DNA of 47,880 nucleotides from UBA1764 sp045642565 (GTDB lineage: Bacteria; Bacillota; Clostridia; Peptostreptococcales; Anaerovoracaceae), in contig JAZUJE010000018.1 of the NCBI GenBank assembly GCA_045642565.1, positions 1-47,880 of the forward strand, written 5' to 3'. The translations under genes were made by a program, and so were the position numbers. The notes below the pieces were generated by a model, which was not told the origin of the DNA, did not search any database, and worked only from the letters and a program-made list of their open reading frames with translations. How positions within the stretch are numbered: the stretch's first letter is position 1; each line of letters begins with the position of its first letter. Of this stretch, positions 8,426 to 16,147 are shown in pieces.

Positions 8426-8655
8426 AAATTAAGTATTATGGATTTTTAAAAAAATTTATGCCCGAGGTTGATGAAGAAGGTTTTTGGAATACACAGAAAT
8501 CTGGAATCACGATAGAACAATTATTTGCCGAAACGGGTGTAGATTATAAGAAGTTTAGAATGACCATCTTGGTAAATAGCTCGAGGCAAGATGTAAGCTA
8601 TGTTTTACAAGATGGAGATGTTTTGACCGTAATGCCTCTTGTAGCAGGTGGTTGA
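8419..8655 (+). CDS. MoaD/ThiS-family sulfur carrier paired with AOR-1
   Basis: A 78-residue ubiquitin-like protein ending in LVAGG. The C-terminal Gly-Gly is the site adenylated and thiocarboxylated in MoaD/ThiS proteins, which donate sulfur to the pterin dithiolene or to thiazole. Its start overlaps the AOR-1 stop by 7 bases with no ribosome site of its own, so it is translationally coupled to AOR-1. That coupling favours a cofactor role over thiamine. AOR-associated MoaD-like genes are known in other anaerobes. The E1-like partner could be the ThiF homologue at 3199-3804. Confidence 0.88.
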   Translation: MLKIKYYGFLKKFMPEVDEEGFWNTQKSGITIEQLFAETGVDYKKFRMTILVNSSRQDVSYVLQDGDVLTVMPLVAGG

Positions 8656-8689
8656 AAACAAAATTCAGAAAAATTTTGTTAATAAAAAA

Positions 8690-8731
8690 TTTGTGCCTAC
8701 TCATTAGAAATATCTAAAGAGCAGGCACAAT
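8690..8731. terminator. Bidirectional terminator between AOR-1/MoaD and the GPH symporter
   Basis: TTGTGCCT (8691-8698) pairs with AGGCACAA (8723-8730), with an inner CTC/GAG and TTAGA/TCTAA stem. A-rich sequence lies before it and T-rich sequence after it, fitting the convergent genes on both sides. Confidence 0.8.
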
Positions 8732-8763
8732 TTATTTTGTGAAAATTTATTTATATAAACTGA

Positions 8764-10161
8764 CTAAACTCCGGCAGGTCCGTATTTTGCAGCAAGCACA
8801 GCTTCTGCTTCGTCTTTTGAAAGTTCACCGTTATTGTATTTAGCCATAATTTGAACATCCTCTGTTCTAAGTTTATAGAACAGACGAAGAATTATTATTG
8901 CAATTACAAAGCCGACAGCAGGAACAATAGTAAACAGTCTCCAGATTCCCATATCTACACCAATCGGCTGAATAGCATTTTCACCTTCAACAAAACCGAT
9001 TATAGCAAGGTTAACAAGAATGATTTCGTCAATCAAAGTGTTCTTAACGAGTGCAACAAAGCACTGAAGACTGAAGGTGATTCCGGCAGCTCTGGTTCCG
9101 CTCTTGTACGTACCATATTCAACAGTATCAGCAATAAGCATATAAATGATTACTTGCCAGAAACCAAGTCCTACACATTTAAGGGTTATACAAATAAGAG
9201 CCGGTACCAGGTGATTAAAGCCTACAAAGTAGGTAATGATATTCATTACAACAGAGAAAGCACATCCAATGCACATAACATCAAATTTGTCCATTTTTTT
9301 AGAGAGCTTTGGAACAAGAGCGGCAACAACAATTACTGCTAAAGCTGCTCCGGCAGAAATAAGTGTTCCGGTGCTTTCGTTTCCCAAACAGTTGCGCGCG
9401 ATACGAATTGCTAATGCTTGTTCAACGCTGCAAGCTCCCAAGATAAGCATTGCGATAAGAGCAACTATAAGATACTTGTTGCCTTTAAGATATGTAAACA
9501 TTTCTTTGAATGTTGGATCATCCTTTTTACCTGGAAGAACAGTGTGGCGTTCTTTAACAGTAAACATCATAGGAATCATCAGAGCAACAGAAATAATTAC
9601 AAATGCAACACAAGACCAAAGCCATCCGAATTTAGGTCTGATTAAAGGAATGATTACTACGGCAAGCACACCACCTACCATTGACCAGAGTTTATTTCCG
9701 GCAATAATTTCTGTACGTTCTTCAACGTTATTTGTCATTACTGTTGTAAGTGCAAATGATGGAGCGTTAAGAATTGTATATGCAGCATCAAAGCAAATAT
9801 AAGCAATTAAGAACCAAATTATCTTAGCCGTATTACCAAGACTTTGCGGAATTGCAAATAATGCAACCAAACTGATTCCTACAGCAGAAGTTCCTATTTT
9901 AACCCAAGGCATAAACTTCTGGCCGTTCTTAAATTTGTGTCTGTCAACGACATAACCGAAAAGGACATCATTAACTCCATCCCAAATTTTCGGAGCAATG
10001 AGAATTATAGCAGCAGTAGCCGCATCGATTCCAATATCTGTAAGGAAGGTTCCAAGTAGACCAAAGAAACCCCAGATAAGGTTTTGGCCCAAATAGAAAG
10101 CATAGAACGAAAGGCCTTCTTTTCTCTCACATTGGTACCCTGGTTTTTGAATTTTTGCCAT
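8764..10161 (-). CDS. GPH-family (MelB-like) sodium/sugar symporter
   Basis: A 465-residue, roughly 12-helix transporter of the glycoside-pentoside-hexuronide:cation symporter branch of the MFS. The N-terminal loop DRHKFKNGQKFMPWVKIG matches the family's Asp-Arg...Arg-Pro-Trp signature region. The helix with KIWDGVNDVLFGYVVD carries the acidic residues that bind the coupling cation. The start is supported by GAGGTG 6 bases upstream. It is oriented against its neighbours in the cofactor island and converges with AOR-1/MoaD across a shared terminator. A link to AOR substrates is possible but unsupported; the solute is unknown. Confidence 0.85.
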   Translation of the reverse strand: MAKIQKPGYQCERKEGLSFYAFYLGQNLIWGFFGLLGTFLTDIGIDAATAAIILIAPKIWDGVNDVLFGYVVDRHKFKNGQKFMPWVKIGTSAVGISLVALFAIPQSLGNTAKIIWFLIAYICFDAAYTILNAPSFALTTVMTNNVEERTEIIAGNKLWSMVGGVLAVVIIPLIRPKFGWLWSCVAFVIISVALMIPMMFTVKERHTVLPGKKDDPTFKEMFTYLKGNKYLIVALIAMLILGACSVEQALAIRIARNCLGNESTGTLISAGAALAVIVVAALVPKLSKKMDKFDVMCIGCAFSVVMNIITYFVGFNHLVPALICITLKCVGLGFWQVIIYMLIADTVEYGTYKSGTRAAGITFSLQCFVALVKNTLIDEIILVNLAIIGFVEGENAIQPIGVDMGIWRLFTIVPAVGFVIAIIILRLFYKLRTEDVQIMAKYNNGELSKDEAEAVLAAKYGPAGV

Positions 10162-10229
10162 AATAACACCTCAATTTATAGTATTTGTTAACATAAATAT
10201 AGACTAAAGTTTGCTGATTTTCAAAGAAA

Positions 10230-10610
10230 TCAGAATATTTCTTCTTCTTTTACGCAATTTTCTTTGATTTTACCAATAATTGTATTAAGAGCTTCGGTCG
10301 CATGGGGTCTTGTGTCAGCCCCAATTAAAACATACATTAAGCTATCTCCAGGGAAAAGCTTTCCGCTGGCCAGCTCGGCTTTTAAATAGTATACCCCTTC
10401 GAGATTTTGTCCTTCGGATAGTATCTTTTTAAGTTTTTCACTATCATAGCTGAAGTTCATAGCCTTAACTTCTTGAGATTTAATTCCGTTTCTTACTTCA
10501 GCCTTAGCTGTCGATCTGACAACTCCGTTATGAACAAGCCACATACCTACTTTATCGGCATTTTTACTTGATTTTGCTTCTTTTAACCACTCATCTAATG
10601 AAATTACCAT
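10230..10610 (-). CDS. moaE: MoaE-like molybdopterin synthase large subunit
   Basis: A 126-residue protein resembling the MoaE family. VGMWLVHNGVVRSTAKAEVR corresponds to the conserved beta-strand and GVVR motif, and DTRPHATEALNTIIGKIKENC corresponds to the helix with the Arg and terminal Lys residues near the active site. MoaE takes sulfur from MoaD thiocarboxylate to convert precursor Z to molybdopterin. The start is set at the ATG at 10610, with GAGGT 7 bases upstream; a longer frame to 10664 runs into the moaA coding region. It is divergent from moaA across 37 bases. Sequence conservation with classical MoaE is modest, hence the reduced confidence. Confidence 0.7.
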   Translation of the reverse strand: MVISLDEWLKEAKSSKNADKVGMWLVHNGVVRSTAKAEVRNGIKSQEVKAMNFSYDSEKLKKILSEGQNLEGVYYLKAELASGKLFPGDSLMYVLIGADTRPHATEALNTIIGKIKENCVKEEEIF

Positions 10611-10627
10611 TATATTTACCTCGAAAA

Positions 10628-10640
10628 TATTATATAATAA
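10628..10640. promoter_or_regulatory. Shared palindromic -10 region of divergent moaE and moaA
   Basis: TATTATATAATA is self-complementary and offers TATAAT to both strands. For moaA the ATG (10648) is about 10 bases after the -10, so its mRNA would be leaderless or nearly so. The moaE leader keeps a ribosome site. Confidence 0.45.
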
Positions 10641-10647
10641 TAATGGT

Positions 10648-11595
10648 ATGAAAGATACATTCAATAGAGAAATTTCATATATGCGAATCTCTCTTACAGA
10701 TCGCTGTAATTTGCGTTGCCGTTATTGCATGCCACAAGAGGGTATATGCAAGCTCGAGCATCAACAAATTGTCAGTTTAGAAGATATGCTTGAGATTATA
10801 AAAATTGCAAGCACTCTTGGAATTAAAAAAATTCGTCTTACTGGCGGAGAGCCACTTATTCGTAAAGATATGTTGTGGCTTTGCAAGGAAATCAAAAAAA
10901 TTCATGGGATTGAAGATCTTGCAATAACAACAAACGGAATTCTTTTAACATCTATGGCACAAGATTTAAAATCTGCCGGAGTCGACAGAGTAAATATATC
11001 TTTAGATAGTCTATATGCTGTTCGTTATAATCAAATAACTCGTGGCGGAAGCTTTGCTGATGCCATGGAAGGAATAGGAACAGCGATTCAAACAGGATTT
11101 AAAAAAGTAAAAATCAACACCGTGTTGATGGGCGGTTTTAACGATGATGAAATTCCGGCATTTATAGAACTTACAAAAGACAATGATATAGATGTCAGAT
11201 TCATAGAACTTATGCCTATGCCGGGAACCAGTATGCCAGAAGAGGCATATATTCCAAATTGCGTAGTTTTAGAAAAGAAACCGGATTTAGAACCTATAGG
11301 AATCGAAGGCGTTGCACAAATGTATCAGGTTCCGGGATATAAGGGCCGCATAGGTTTAATATCACCATTATCTTGTAGCTTTTGCAAAGATTGCAATCGC
11401 ATTCGCTTAACAGCAGATGGCTATGTAAAGCCATGTCTTCATAGTAAAGCTGAGATAAACATCAGAGGCCTTCATGATGAAGAATTAAAAAAGAAATTAG
11501 AAGAAGCAATAAATAGTAAGCCGCAAGAGCATCCGGTTCTTGATGCACAGAATATTTCTTTATCGCAAAGAGAAATGAATAAAATCGGAGGATAA
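10648..11595 (+). CDS. moaA: GTP 3',8-cyclase MoaA (radical SAM)
   Basis: A 315-residue radical-SAM enzyme for the first step of pterin cofactor synthesis, GTP to 3',8-cyclo-GTP. The N-terminal [4Fe-4S] motif is CNLRCRYC (CxxxCxxC). The C-terminal second-cluster motif CSFCKDCNRIRLTADGYV...CL is intact. The protein ends in IGG, the conserved MoaA C-terminal double glycine needed for activity. The start MKDTFNREISYMRISLTDRC matches the family, yet there is no ribosome site before it. moaC follows after 1 base with its own GGAGG, so moaA-moaC-mog form an operon that probably continues into tupA. Confidence 0.97.
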   Translation: MKDTFNREISYMRISLTDRCNLRCRYCMPQEGICKLEHQQIVSLEDMLEIIKIASTLGIKKIRLTGGEPLIRKDMLWLCKEIKKIHGIEDLAITTNGILLTSMAQDLKSAGVDRVNISLDSLYAVRYNQITRGGSFADAMEGIGTAIQTGFKKVKINTVLMGGFNDDEIPAFIELTKDNDIDVRFIELMPMPGTSMPEEAYIPNCVVLEKKPDLEPIGIEGVAQMYQVPGYKGRIGLISPLSCSFCKDCNRIRLTADGYVKPCLHSKAEINIRGLHDEELKKKLEEAINSKPQEHPVLDAQNISLSQREMNKIGG

Positions 11596-11596
11596 A

Positions 11597-12073
11597 ATGA
11601 GTGACTTTACTCATTTCAACGAAAAAGGTTTTGCAAGAATGGTAGATGTCAGTGAAAAAAATATCACCGACCGAACCGCAATAGCAAAAGGAAAAGTTTT
11701 TGTTAATGAAGAAACATATAATTTAATAAAGACCGGTGGAATGAAAAAAGGCGATGTTCTTACCACTGCACAAATTGCAGGAATTATGGCTGCAAAGAAA
11801 ACTTCCGATATTGTTCCAATGTGTCATAACATTCCTTTAACCGGAGTAGATATTGATTTTGAACTTGATGATGTAAATCATATAATAACAATTTCTGCTA
11901 CAGCAAAATGCAATGGCAAGACGGGCGTAGAAATGGAAAGTTTGACAGCTGTAAGTGTTGCGGCATTAACAATTTATGATATGTGCAAGGCTGTTCAGCG
12001 TGATATAAAAATTTCAGATATACAATTAGAGTATAAAGCTGGCGGAAAAAGCGGCGAATATAAAAGAGGTTAA
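11597..12073 (+). CDS. moaC: Cyclic pyranopterin monophosphate synthase MoaC
   Basis: A 158-residue MoaC that converts 3',8-cyclo-GTP to cyclic pyranopterin monophosphate. Conserved segments are MVDVSEKNITDRTAIAKG at the N-terminus, VPMCHNIPLTGVDIDFE in the middle (Cys-His active-site region) and KTGVEMESLTAVSVAALTIYD near the end, all as in E. coli MoaC. The length is standard. The start is preceded by GGAGG. It is sandwiched between moaA and mog with only 1-2 bases between genes. Confidence 0.97.
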   Translation: MSDFTHFNEKGFARMVDVSEKNITDRTAIAKGKVFVNEETYNLIKTGGMKKGDVLTTAQIAGIMAAKKTSDIVPMCHNIPLTGVDIDFELDDVNHIITISATAKCNGKTGVEMESLTAVSVAALTIYDMCKAVQRDIKISDIQLEYKAGGKSGEYKRG

Positions 12074-12075
12074 TA

Positions 12076-12582
12076 ATGGAATATACAGCAGCAGTAATAA
12101 CCGTAAGTGACAGATGCTCTAAAGGCGAGCGAGAAGATAAATCTGGCCCAAGTGTAATAGAACTTTTAAAATCTGTTGGCTGGGATGTTAAATACTCATC
12201 TATCGTTCCGGATGAAAAAGATTTAATATCAAAAGAACTTATTCATTGCAGTGATGATTTAGATATAGGTTTGATTGTTACAACAGGAGGTACGGGTTTT
12301 TATACTCGAGATGTTACTCCAGAGGCAACAAAGGCTGTAATACAAAGAGAGGCTCCGGGAATTCCCGAAGCAATGAGAGTTGAATCTATGAAGATAACCC
12401 CAAAAGGATGCCTCTCAAGAGAGGTTGCGGGGCTTCGAGGCGGCAGCTTAATTGTAAACACGCCGGGGTCTGAAAAAGCATCAAAAGAATGCTTAATAGC
12501 CGTCCTTCCGGCATTAAAACATGGTGTAGCTATACTCAGAGCTACAGGCTCTGTTGATTGTGCGACAAGCACAGATAAATAA
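12076..12582 (+). CDS. mog: Molybdopterin adenylyltransferase (MogA/MoaB family)
   Basis: A 168-residue MogA/MoaB-type protein that adenylates molybdopterin before metal insertion by MoeA. It shows AVITVSDRCSKGEREDKSGP at the N-terminus, TTGGTGFYTRDVTPEATKAV (the GGTG pterin loop and the following Asp/Thr), and GSLIVNTPGS. Length and motifs fit the single-domain family. The ribosome site AGAGGT precedes the ATG. It is the last moa gene before a structured leader and tupA. The MogA versus MoaB name is a matter of convention; the reaction is expected to be the same. Confidence 0.93.
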   Translation: MEYTAAVITVSDRCSKGEREDKSGPSVIELLKSVGWDVKYSSIVPDEKDLISKELIHCSDDLDIGLIVTTGGTGFYTRDVTPEATKAVIQREAPGIPEAMRVESMKITPKGCLSREVAGLRGGSLIVNTPGSEKASKECLIAVLPALKHGVAILRATGSVDCATSTDK

Positions 12583-12588
12583 TATAAT

Positions 12589-12685
12589 CTTCGAGCTGAG
12601 TTTTCTAAGGTTCGCTATGAAGCTTAGCCGGCAATGTGCAAAGGGTAATGATGGAAACGTTATTGCCTTCCATTATGAAAAGGAG
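12589..12685 (+). ncRNA. Candidate Moco/Tuco-class riboswitch leader of tupA
   Basis: Intercistronic structured RNA. CTTCGAGC (12589-12596) opens the domain. A hairpin CTAAG...CTTAG (12605-12627) has an inner TTC/GAA. A 10-bp hairpin (12644-12653 with 12658-12667) is capped by a GAAA tetraloop. GCCTTCC and AAAAGGAG follow. CTTC can pair with GGAG at 12682-12685, which is the tupA ribosome binding site, so closing the domain should block translation. CTTCGAGC matches CTCCGAGC of the AOR-2 leader, and TTGCC before the 3' stem is also shared. The class assignment is by resemblance and gene context only. Confidence 0.65.
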
Positions 12686-12691
12686 AGAAAG

Positions 12692-13672
12692 ATGAAAAAA
12701 TTTTTAGTAATGCTACTTGCTTTTGCCATGATTTTTACTATGGCTGCATGTGGTAAAACACAGGAACCGGAAAATGTTGATCCTATAAAATCTACAGTTA
12801 ATCTTGCAATTCTTTATGAACAAGATGACAGTATGATTAACACTTACACACTCATGAGCGTAAATCCAAAGGCTCCATTTGTTGATGCTGATGGAAATCC
12901 TGTCTCAGATGTTAAACTTAACACAGTTGGCGCAGAGGCTCTTATTAATTGGATGCTTTCTGAAGAAGGAAAAACTGCCGCTGCAAATTATGGCGTTGAT
13001 GATTATGGTGAATATCTATTCTACTTATTGGATAATGCTCCGACATCAAAAGCAGAAATTCCGATGGCAACAGATGAAACAAAAAATATCAGTTTGTCTA
13101 CAACAACATCAGTTAACGATTCAGGTCTTCTTGGATATTTACTTCCTATCTTTGAAGAAAAATATGGTTATAGTGTAGAAGTATTTTCAGCAGGAACAGG
13201 CAAAGCAATTGCTAATGCTAAAATGGGTAATGCCGATTTAATTATGGTTCATGCGAAGAAACAAGAAGAAGCTTTCGTAGATGAAGGTTTCTCATATGTA
13301 CTTGATGGATTTGATTCAGAAAGACTCAGCTTTATGTACAACTATTTTGTTCTTTGCGGGCCATGTGAAGATCCAGCAAATGTTGCTTCGGCAGCAAGCG
13401 TAAAAGATGCATTTAAAGCTATTGCTGATGGAAAATATGCATTTGTTTCAAGAGGCGATAATTCAGGAACACATACTAAGGAAATAAGTTTGTGGCCAGA
13501 AGAGCTTGGTATTACTACAGAAGCAGACAGTATAAAAGATTATGTTGATTGGTATACCTATTCTAATGCCGGAATGGGCGTATGTCTTTCAATGGCAGAT
13601 GAAACCGGAGCTTATATACTTTCTGACAAAGCTACATTCCTTGCATTTTGGATGAATAATGGAGAGTTGTAA
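12692..13672 (+). CDS. tupA: Tungstate ABC transporter lipoprotein TupA, circularly permuted
   Basis: A 326-residue lipoprotein (lipobox with C20) binding tungstate outside the membrane. The canonical ligand motifs are present: STTTSVNDSGLL (136-147), SAGTGKAIANAK, MYNYFVLCGP, SRGDNSGTHTKE (253-264) and GMGVCLSMADETGAYILSD (294-312). It ends soon after the LSDKATFLAF segment. In canonical TupA that segment is followed by a final stretch of the type VILVEGD...NxYxVIAVNP...A..FIxWxxS...F.v...PLF. Here that stretch, NLAILYEQDDSMINTYTLMS, VNP, EALINWMLSEEG and YLFY, sits at residues 37-115, before the TTTS motif. So the gene is a circular permutation, not an N-terminal insertion. The start at 12692 is set by AGGAG and the signal peptide. 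tupB follows after 5 bases. Confidence 0.92.
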   Translation: MKKFLVMLLAFAMIFTMAACGKTQEPENVDPIKSTVNLAILYEQDDSMINTYTLMSVNPKAPFVDADGNPVSDVKLNTVGAEALINWMLSEEGKTAAANYGVDDYGEYLFYLLDNAPTSKAEIPMATDETKNISLSTTTSVNDSGLLGYLLPIFEEKYGYSVEVFSAGTGKAIANAKMGNADLIMVHAKKQEEAFVDEGFSYVLDGFDSERLSFMYNYFVLCGPCEDPANVASAASVKDAFKAIADGKYAFVSRGDNSGTHTKEISLWPEELGITTEADSIKDYVDWYTYSNAGMGVCLSMADETGAYILSDKATFLAFWMNNGEL

Positions 13673-13677
13673 TTAAA

Positions 13678-14364
13678 ATGAAAACCGCATTAATGCAAGC
13701 TATTAATTTAATATTGAGCGGAAACGAAGAGCTGATTAATATTTTGCTTACAACAGCAAAAATGAGTTTCAGCAGTTCAATAATTGCTTTAATAATTGGC
13801 GTCCCTTGGGGTGTTATTCTCGGATGTGGAAGATTTCCGGGAAGAAAATTTTTAACTATTATAAATAGAACCTTAATGGGTATGCCTCCTGTTGTATGCG
13901 GTTTAGTTTTCTATATGTTGTTTTCTGGCGTCGGTCCTTTTGGTTATTTGCATTGGATGTTTTCATTGCAATTAATGATTATAGCGCAAGTTGTTTTAAT
14001 AACGCCTATAGTAGCAGGTAATCTTGAAAGTTATCTTGAAAAAATTGCAGATCCGATAAGAGAAACAGCTAAAGGCCTTGGTATTAGAAAATTTAAGGTT
14101 TTAGGACTGATTATTAAAGAGTCAAGTTATCAAATTATTTTTGCTTATCTTTTAGCGTTCTCAAGAGCGATAGCAGAAGTTGGAGCAATTTCTATGGTTG
14201 GCGGTGCTATTGCATGGAAGACAAATGTAATGACAACGGCAATTATGATGTATACCAACAGGGGAGATTTTTCTTTAGGTATTGCCCTTGGGATGATTTT
14301 AGTGGCAATTTCACTTGTGATAAATATTATTATTGCAATTTTACAAAGGGGGATTTCTAAATGA
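13678..14364 (+). CDS. tupB: Tungstate ABC transporter permease TupB
   Basis: A 228-residue, about six-helix permease of the molybdate/tungstate/sulfate class. The cytoplasmic coupling loop ETAKGLGIRKFKVLGLIIKE (EAA-type) and the following AFSRAIAEVGAISMVGG match TupB/ModB. It works with TupA and TupC to import tungstate. The ribosome site GGAGAG lies within the end of tupA. The stop overlaps the tupC start (ATGA), so the two are translationally coupled. Confidence 0.94.
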   Translation: MKTALMQAINLILSGNEELINILLTTAKMSFSSSIIALIIGVPWGVILGCGRFPGRKFLTIINRTLMGMPPVVCGLVFYMLFSGVGPFGYLHWMFSLQLMIIAQVVLITPIVAGNLESYLEKIADPIRETAKGLGIRKFKVLGLIIKESSYQIIFAYLLAFSRAIAEVGAISMVGGAIAWKTNVMTTAIMMYTNRGDFSLGIALGMILVAISLVINIIIAILQRGISK

Positions 14365-14930
14365 TTAAAACTCCGGAAATAAAAAAAGAATATGATGGAA
14401 GAGTTGTTTTAGATGTTCCTGAAATTAATTTTGAAGAAGGCAAAATCTATGCATTAGTAGGAGCTAACGGTTCTGGAAAAAGTACTTTCGGTAGATTTTG
14501 CGGCTTAGCATATCAACCTCAAAAACCATACATTTTTCGTATGAGTGTTAAAAAGAATATTATGTTGGCCGGTAAAGACAAGATTAAATTAAACGGACTT
14601 CTTAAGAAGCTGAATCTTGAATCTTTAGCGAATGCTCGCGCAGACAAAATCTCGGGCGGAGAAGCTGCAAAGATGGCTTTAGCAAGAAGTATTATGGCAA
14701 ATAAAAAAGCTATAGTTCTTGATGAGCCAACCAGTGCTATGGATATGCATTCATCAAAACTTGCAGAAGAAGTAATCAGAAGATATGCAGATGATGGCAA
14801 TGTTGTAATTTTAATAACTCATTCCATAAGGCAGGCGAAGAGAATTTCTGATAGATTGATTTTCCTTAAAGATGGAATGATTAATACAAGCAAAAAAGAT
14901 TTGAAAGAATTTTTAGACTATTACGAATAA
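14361..14930 (+). CDS. tupC: Tungstate ABC transporter ATPase TupC, unusually compact
   Basis: A 189-residue ATPase. Walker A is GANGSGKS (34-41), the signature is ISGGE (97-101), Walker B is AIVLDEP (117-123) and the switch His is H154. The Q-loop (YQPQKPY) follows the Walker A lysine by only 12-14 residues, whereas about 40 is usual, so a large part of the beta subdomain between them is missing. The frame is clean and all catalytic motifs are kept, so this looks like a natural compaction and not a pseudogene. Overlaps tupB by 4 bases and moeA1 by 1 base. Confidence 0.9.
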   Translation: MIKTPEIKKEYDGRVVLDVPEINFEEGKIYALVGANGSGKSTFGRFCGLAYQPQKPYIFRMSVKKNIMLAGKDKIKLNGLLKKLNLESLANARADKISGGEAAKMALARSIMANKKAIVLDEPTSAMDMHSSKLAEEVIRRYADDGNVVILITHSIRQAKRISDRLIFLKDGMINTSKKDLKEFLDYYE

Positions 14931-16147
14931 TGTTAACGGTTAAAAAACCAGAAGAAGTCAATAATATAATTAAAGAAAACTTTAATCCTATAGCAGACAG
15001 TGAACTAGTATCACTGTCTGTTGCTGTAGGAAGAATTCTTGCAAAAGATATACAAGCAAAAGAAAATATTCCGGCTTTTAATCGCAGTACGGTTGATGGT
15101 TATGCAGTCAAAGCAAAAGATTGTTTTGGTGCAAGCGATAGTAATGCGATAATTATGCCTTGCAAAAAGGAAATTCAGATGGGCGAAGCTATAACTGATG
15201 AGCTTTGTGATAACGAATGTATGTATGTTCCGACAGGCGGAATGCTTCCGGTTAATGCAGATGCTGTTGTCATGATTGAATATACAGAAGATTATGGCAA
15301 TAAAGAAATCGGTATTCTTAAATCTGTTGCTCCATCAGAAAATGTTATTTTAAAAGCGGAAGATGCAAAAGCCGAAGAAACTATTCTTCACAAAGGAAGA
15401 GTTTTGACAGCTGTTGATATTGGAATTTTAGCAGATCTTGGTTATTCAAAAATTTCTGTAATAAAAAAACTTTTAATCGGAATTATCTCTACGGGAGACG
15501 AATTAGTTGATAGTAACTCAAGCTTAAAACTTGGCCAGGTTAGAGATGTTAATTCCGATTTATTATATTCTTTTGCTAAAGAATCTTGTTGTGATGCAAA
15601 ATGTTATGGCATAGTAAAAGATTCTGAAGAAGCATTAAAAGAAAAAATAGAACTTGCTTTGTCAGAATGTGATTTAGTCCTTGTTTCAGGTGGAAGTTCT
15701 GCCGGTATAAAAGATAAAACTTCAAAGGTAATCGAAGATTTAGGCGAGCTTTATTTTCATGGCATAGCTATAAAGCCCGGAAAACCGACAATTTTAGGCA
15801 AATGCAGTGGAAAGCCTATTGTTGGGCTTCCTGGTCATCCTGTCGCAGCATATTTTATTTCAAAACTTTTTGTTTCTGCTTTAATTGATAGACTTTGCGG
15901 AAACAAACATGTCCTTAGAACTATTCCTGCCATACTTTCGGAAAATGTTAGTGCGAACCAAGGCAGAGCTTTATGTGTTGCCGTTAGACTGGAAAATGAT
16001 AACGGAAAACTTGTTGCTTATCCGGTACGAAGCAAATCAGGATTAATTGCAAGCATTGCTGAAACGGATGGCTTTATTATGATTCCAAGAGAAAGCGAAG
16101 GCATTGCTGCCGGAGGCATTGTAAATGTCATTTCAGTACTTAAATAA
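14930..16147 (+). CDS. moeA: Molybdopterin molybdenumtransferase MoeA (first copy)
   Basis: A 405-residue MoeA that inserts the oxyanion metal into adenylated molybdopterin. Motifs include FNRSTVDGYAVKAKD (near 45-60), VPTGGMLPVNADAVVMIE, GIISTGDELVDS, LVSGGSSAGIKDKTS and the loop FHGIAIKPGKPTILG with PIVGLPGHPVAAY. Domain order and length are standard. The start codon overlaps the tupC stop (TAATG), tying metal uptake to metal insertion. A second MoeA follows. Organisms using tungstopterin often carry two MoeA proteins, proposed to separate Mo from W insertion; which copy does which cannot be read here. Confidence 0.95.
   Translation: MLTVKKPEEVNNIIKENFNPIADSELVSLSVAVGRILAKDIQAKENIPAFNRSTVDGYAVKAKDCFGASDSNAIIMPCKKEIQMGEAITDELCDNECMYVPTGGMLPVNADAVVMIEYTEDYGNKEIGILKSVAPSENVILKAEDAKAEETILHKGRVLTAVDIGILADLGYSKISVIKKLLIGIISTGDELVDSNSSLKLGQVRDVNSDLLYSFAKESCCDAKCYGIVKDSEEALKEKIELALSECDLVLVSGGSSAGIKDKTSKVIEDLGELYFHGIAIKPGKPTILGKCSGKPIVGLPGHPVAAYFISKLFVSALIDRLCGNKHVLRTIPAILSENVSANQGRALCVAVRLENDNGKLVAYPVRSKSGLIASIAETDGFIMIPRESEGIAAGGIVNVISVLK

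Noticed and set aside
8419..8655. ThiS for thiamine synthesis.
   Set aside because: No thiamine genes nearby and translation is coupled to AOR-1; a MoaD-type role fits better.
10611..10664. Longer moaE frame reaching into moaA.
   Set aside because: It overlaps moaA coding sequence and lacks a ribosome site; the ATG at 10610 has GAGGT.
12583..12588. TATAAT just before the tupA leader as a tupA promoter.
   Set aside because: A start 6-8 bases downstream would cut off the 5' strand of the leader's closing stem, and the -35 is poor. Read-through from the moa genes is simpler.
12554..12691. An N-terminal extension of TupA upstream of its signal peptide.
   Set aside because: The frame crosses the end of mog and the structured leader. 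The ATG at 12692 has AGGAG and begins a proper lipoprotein signal.
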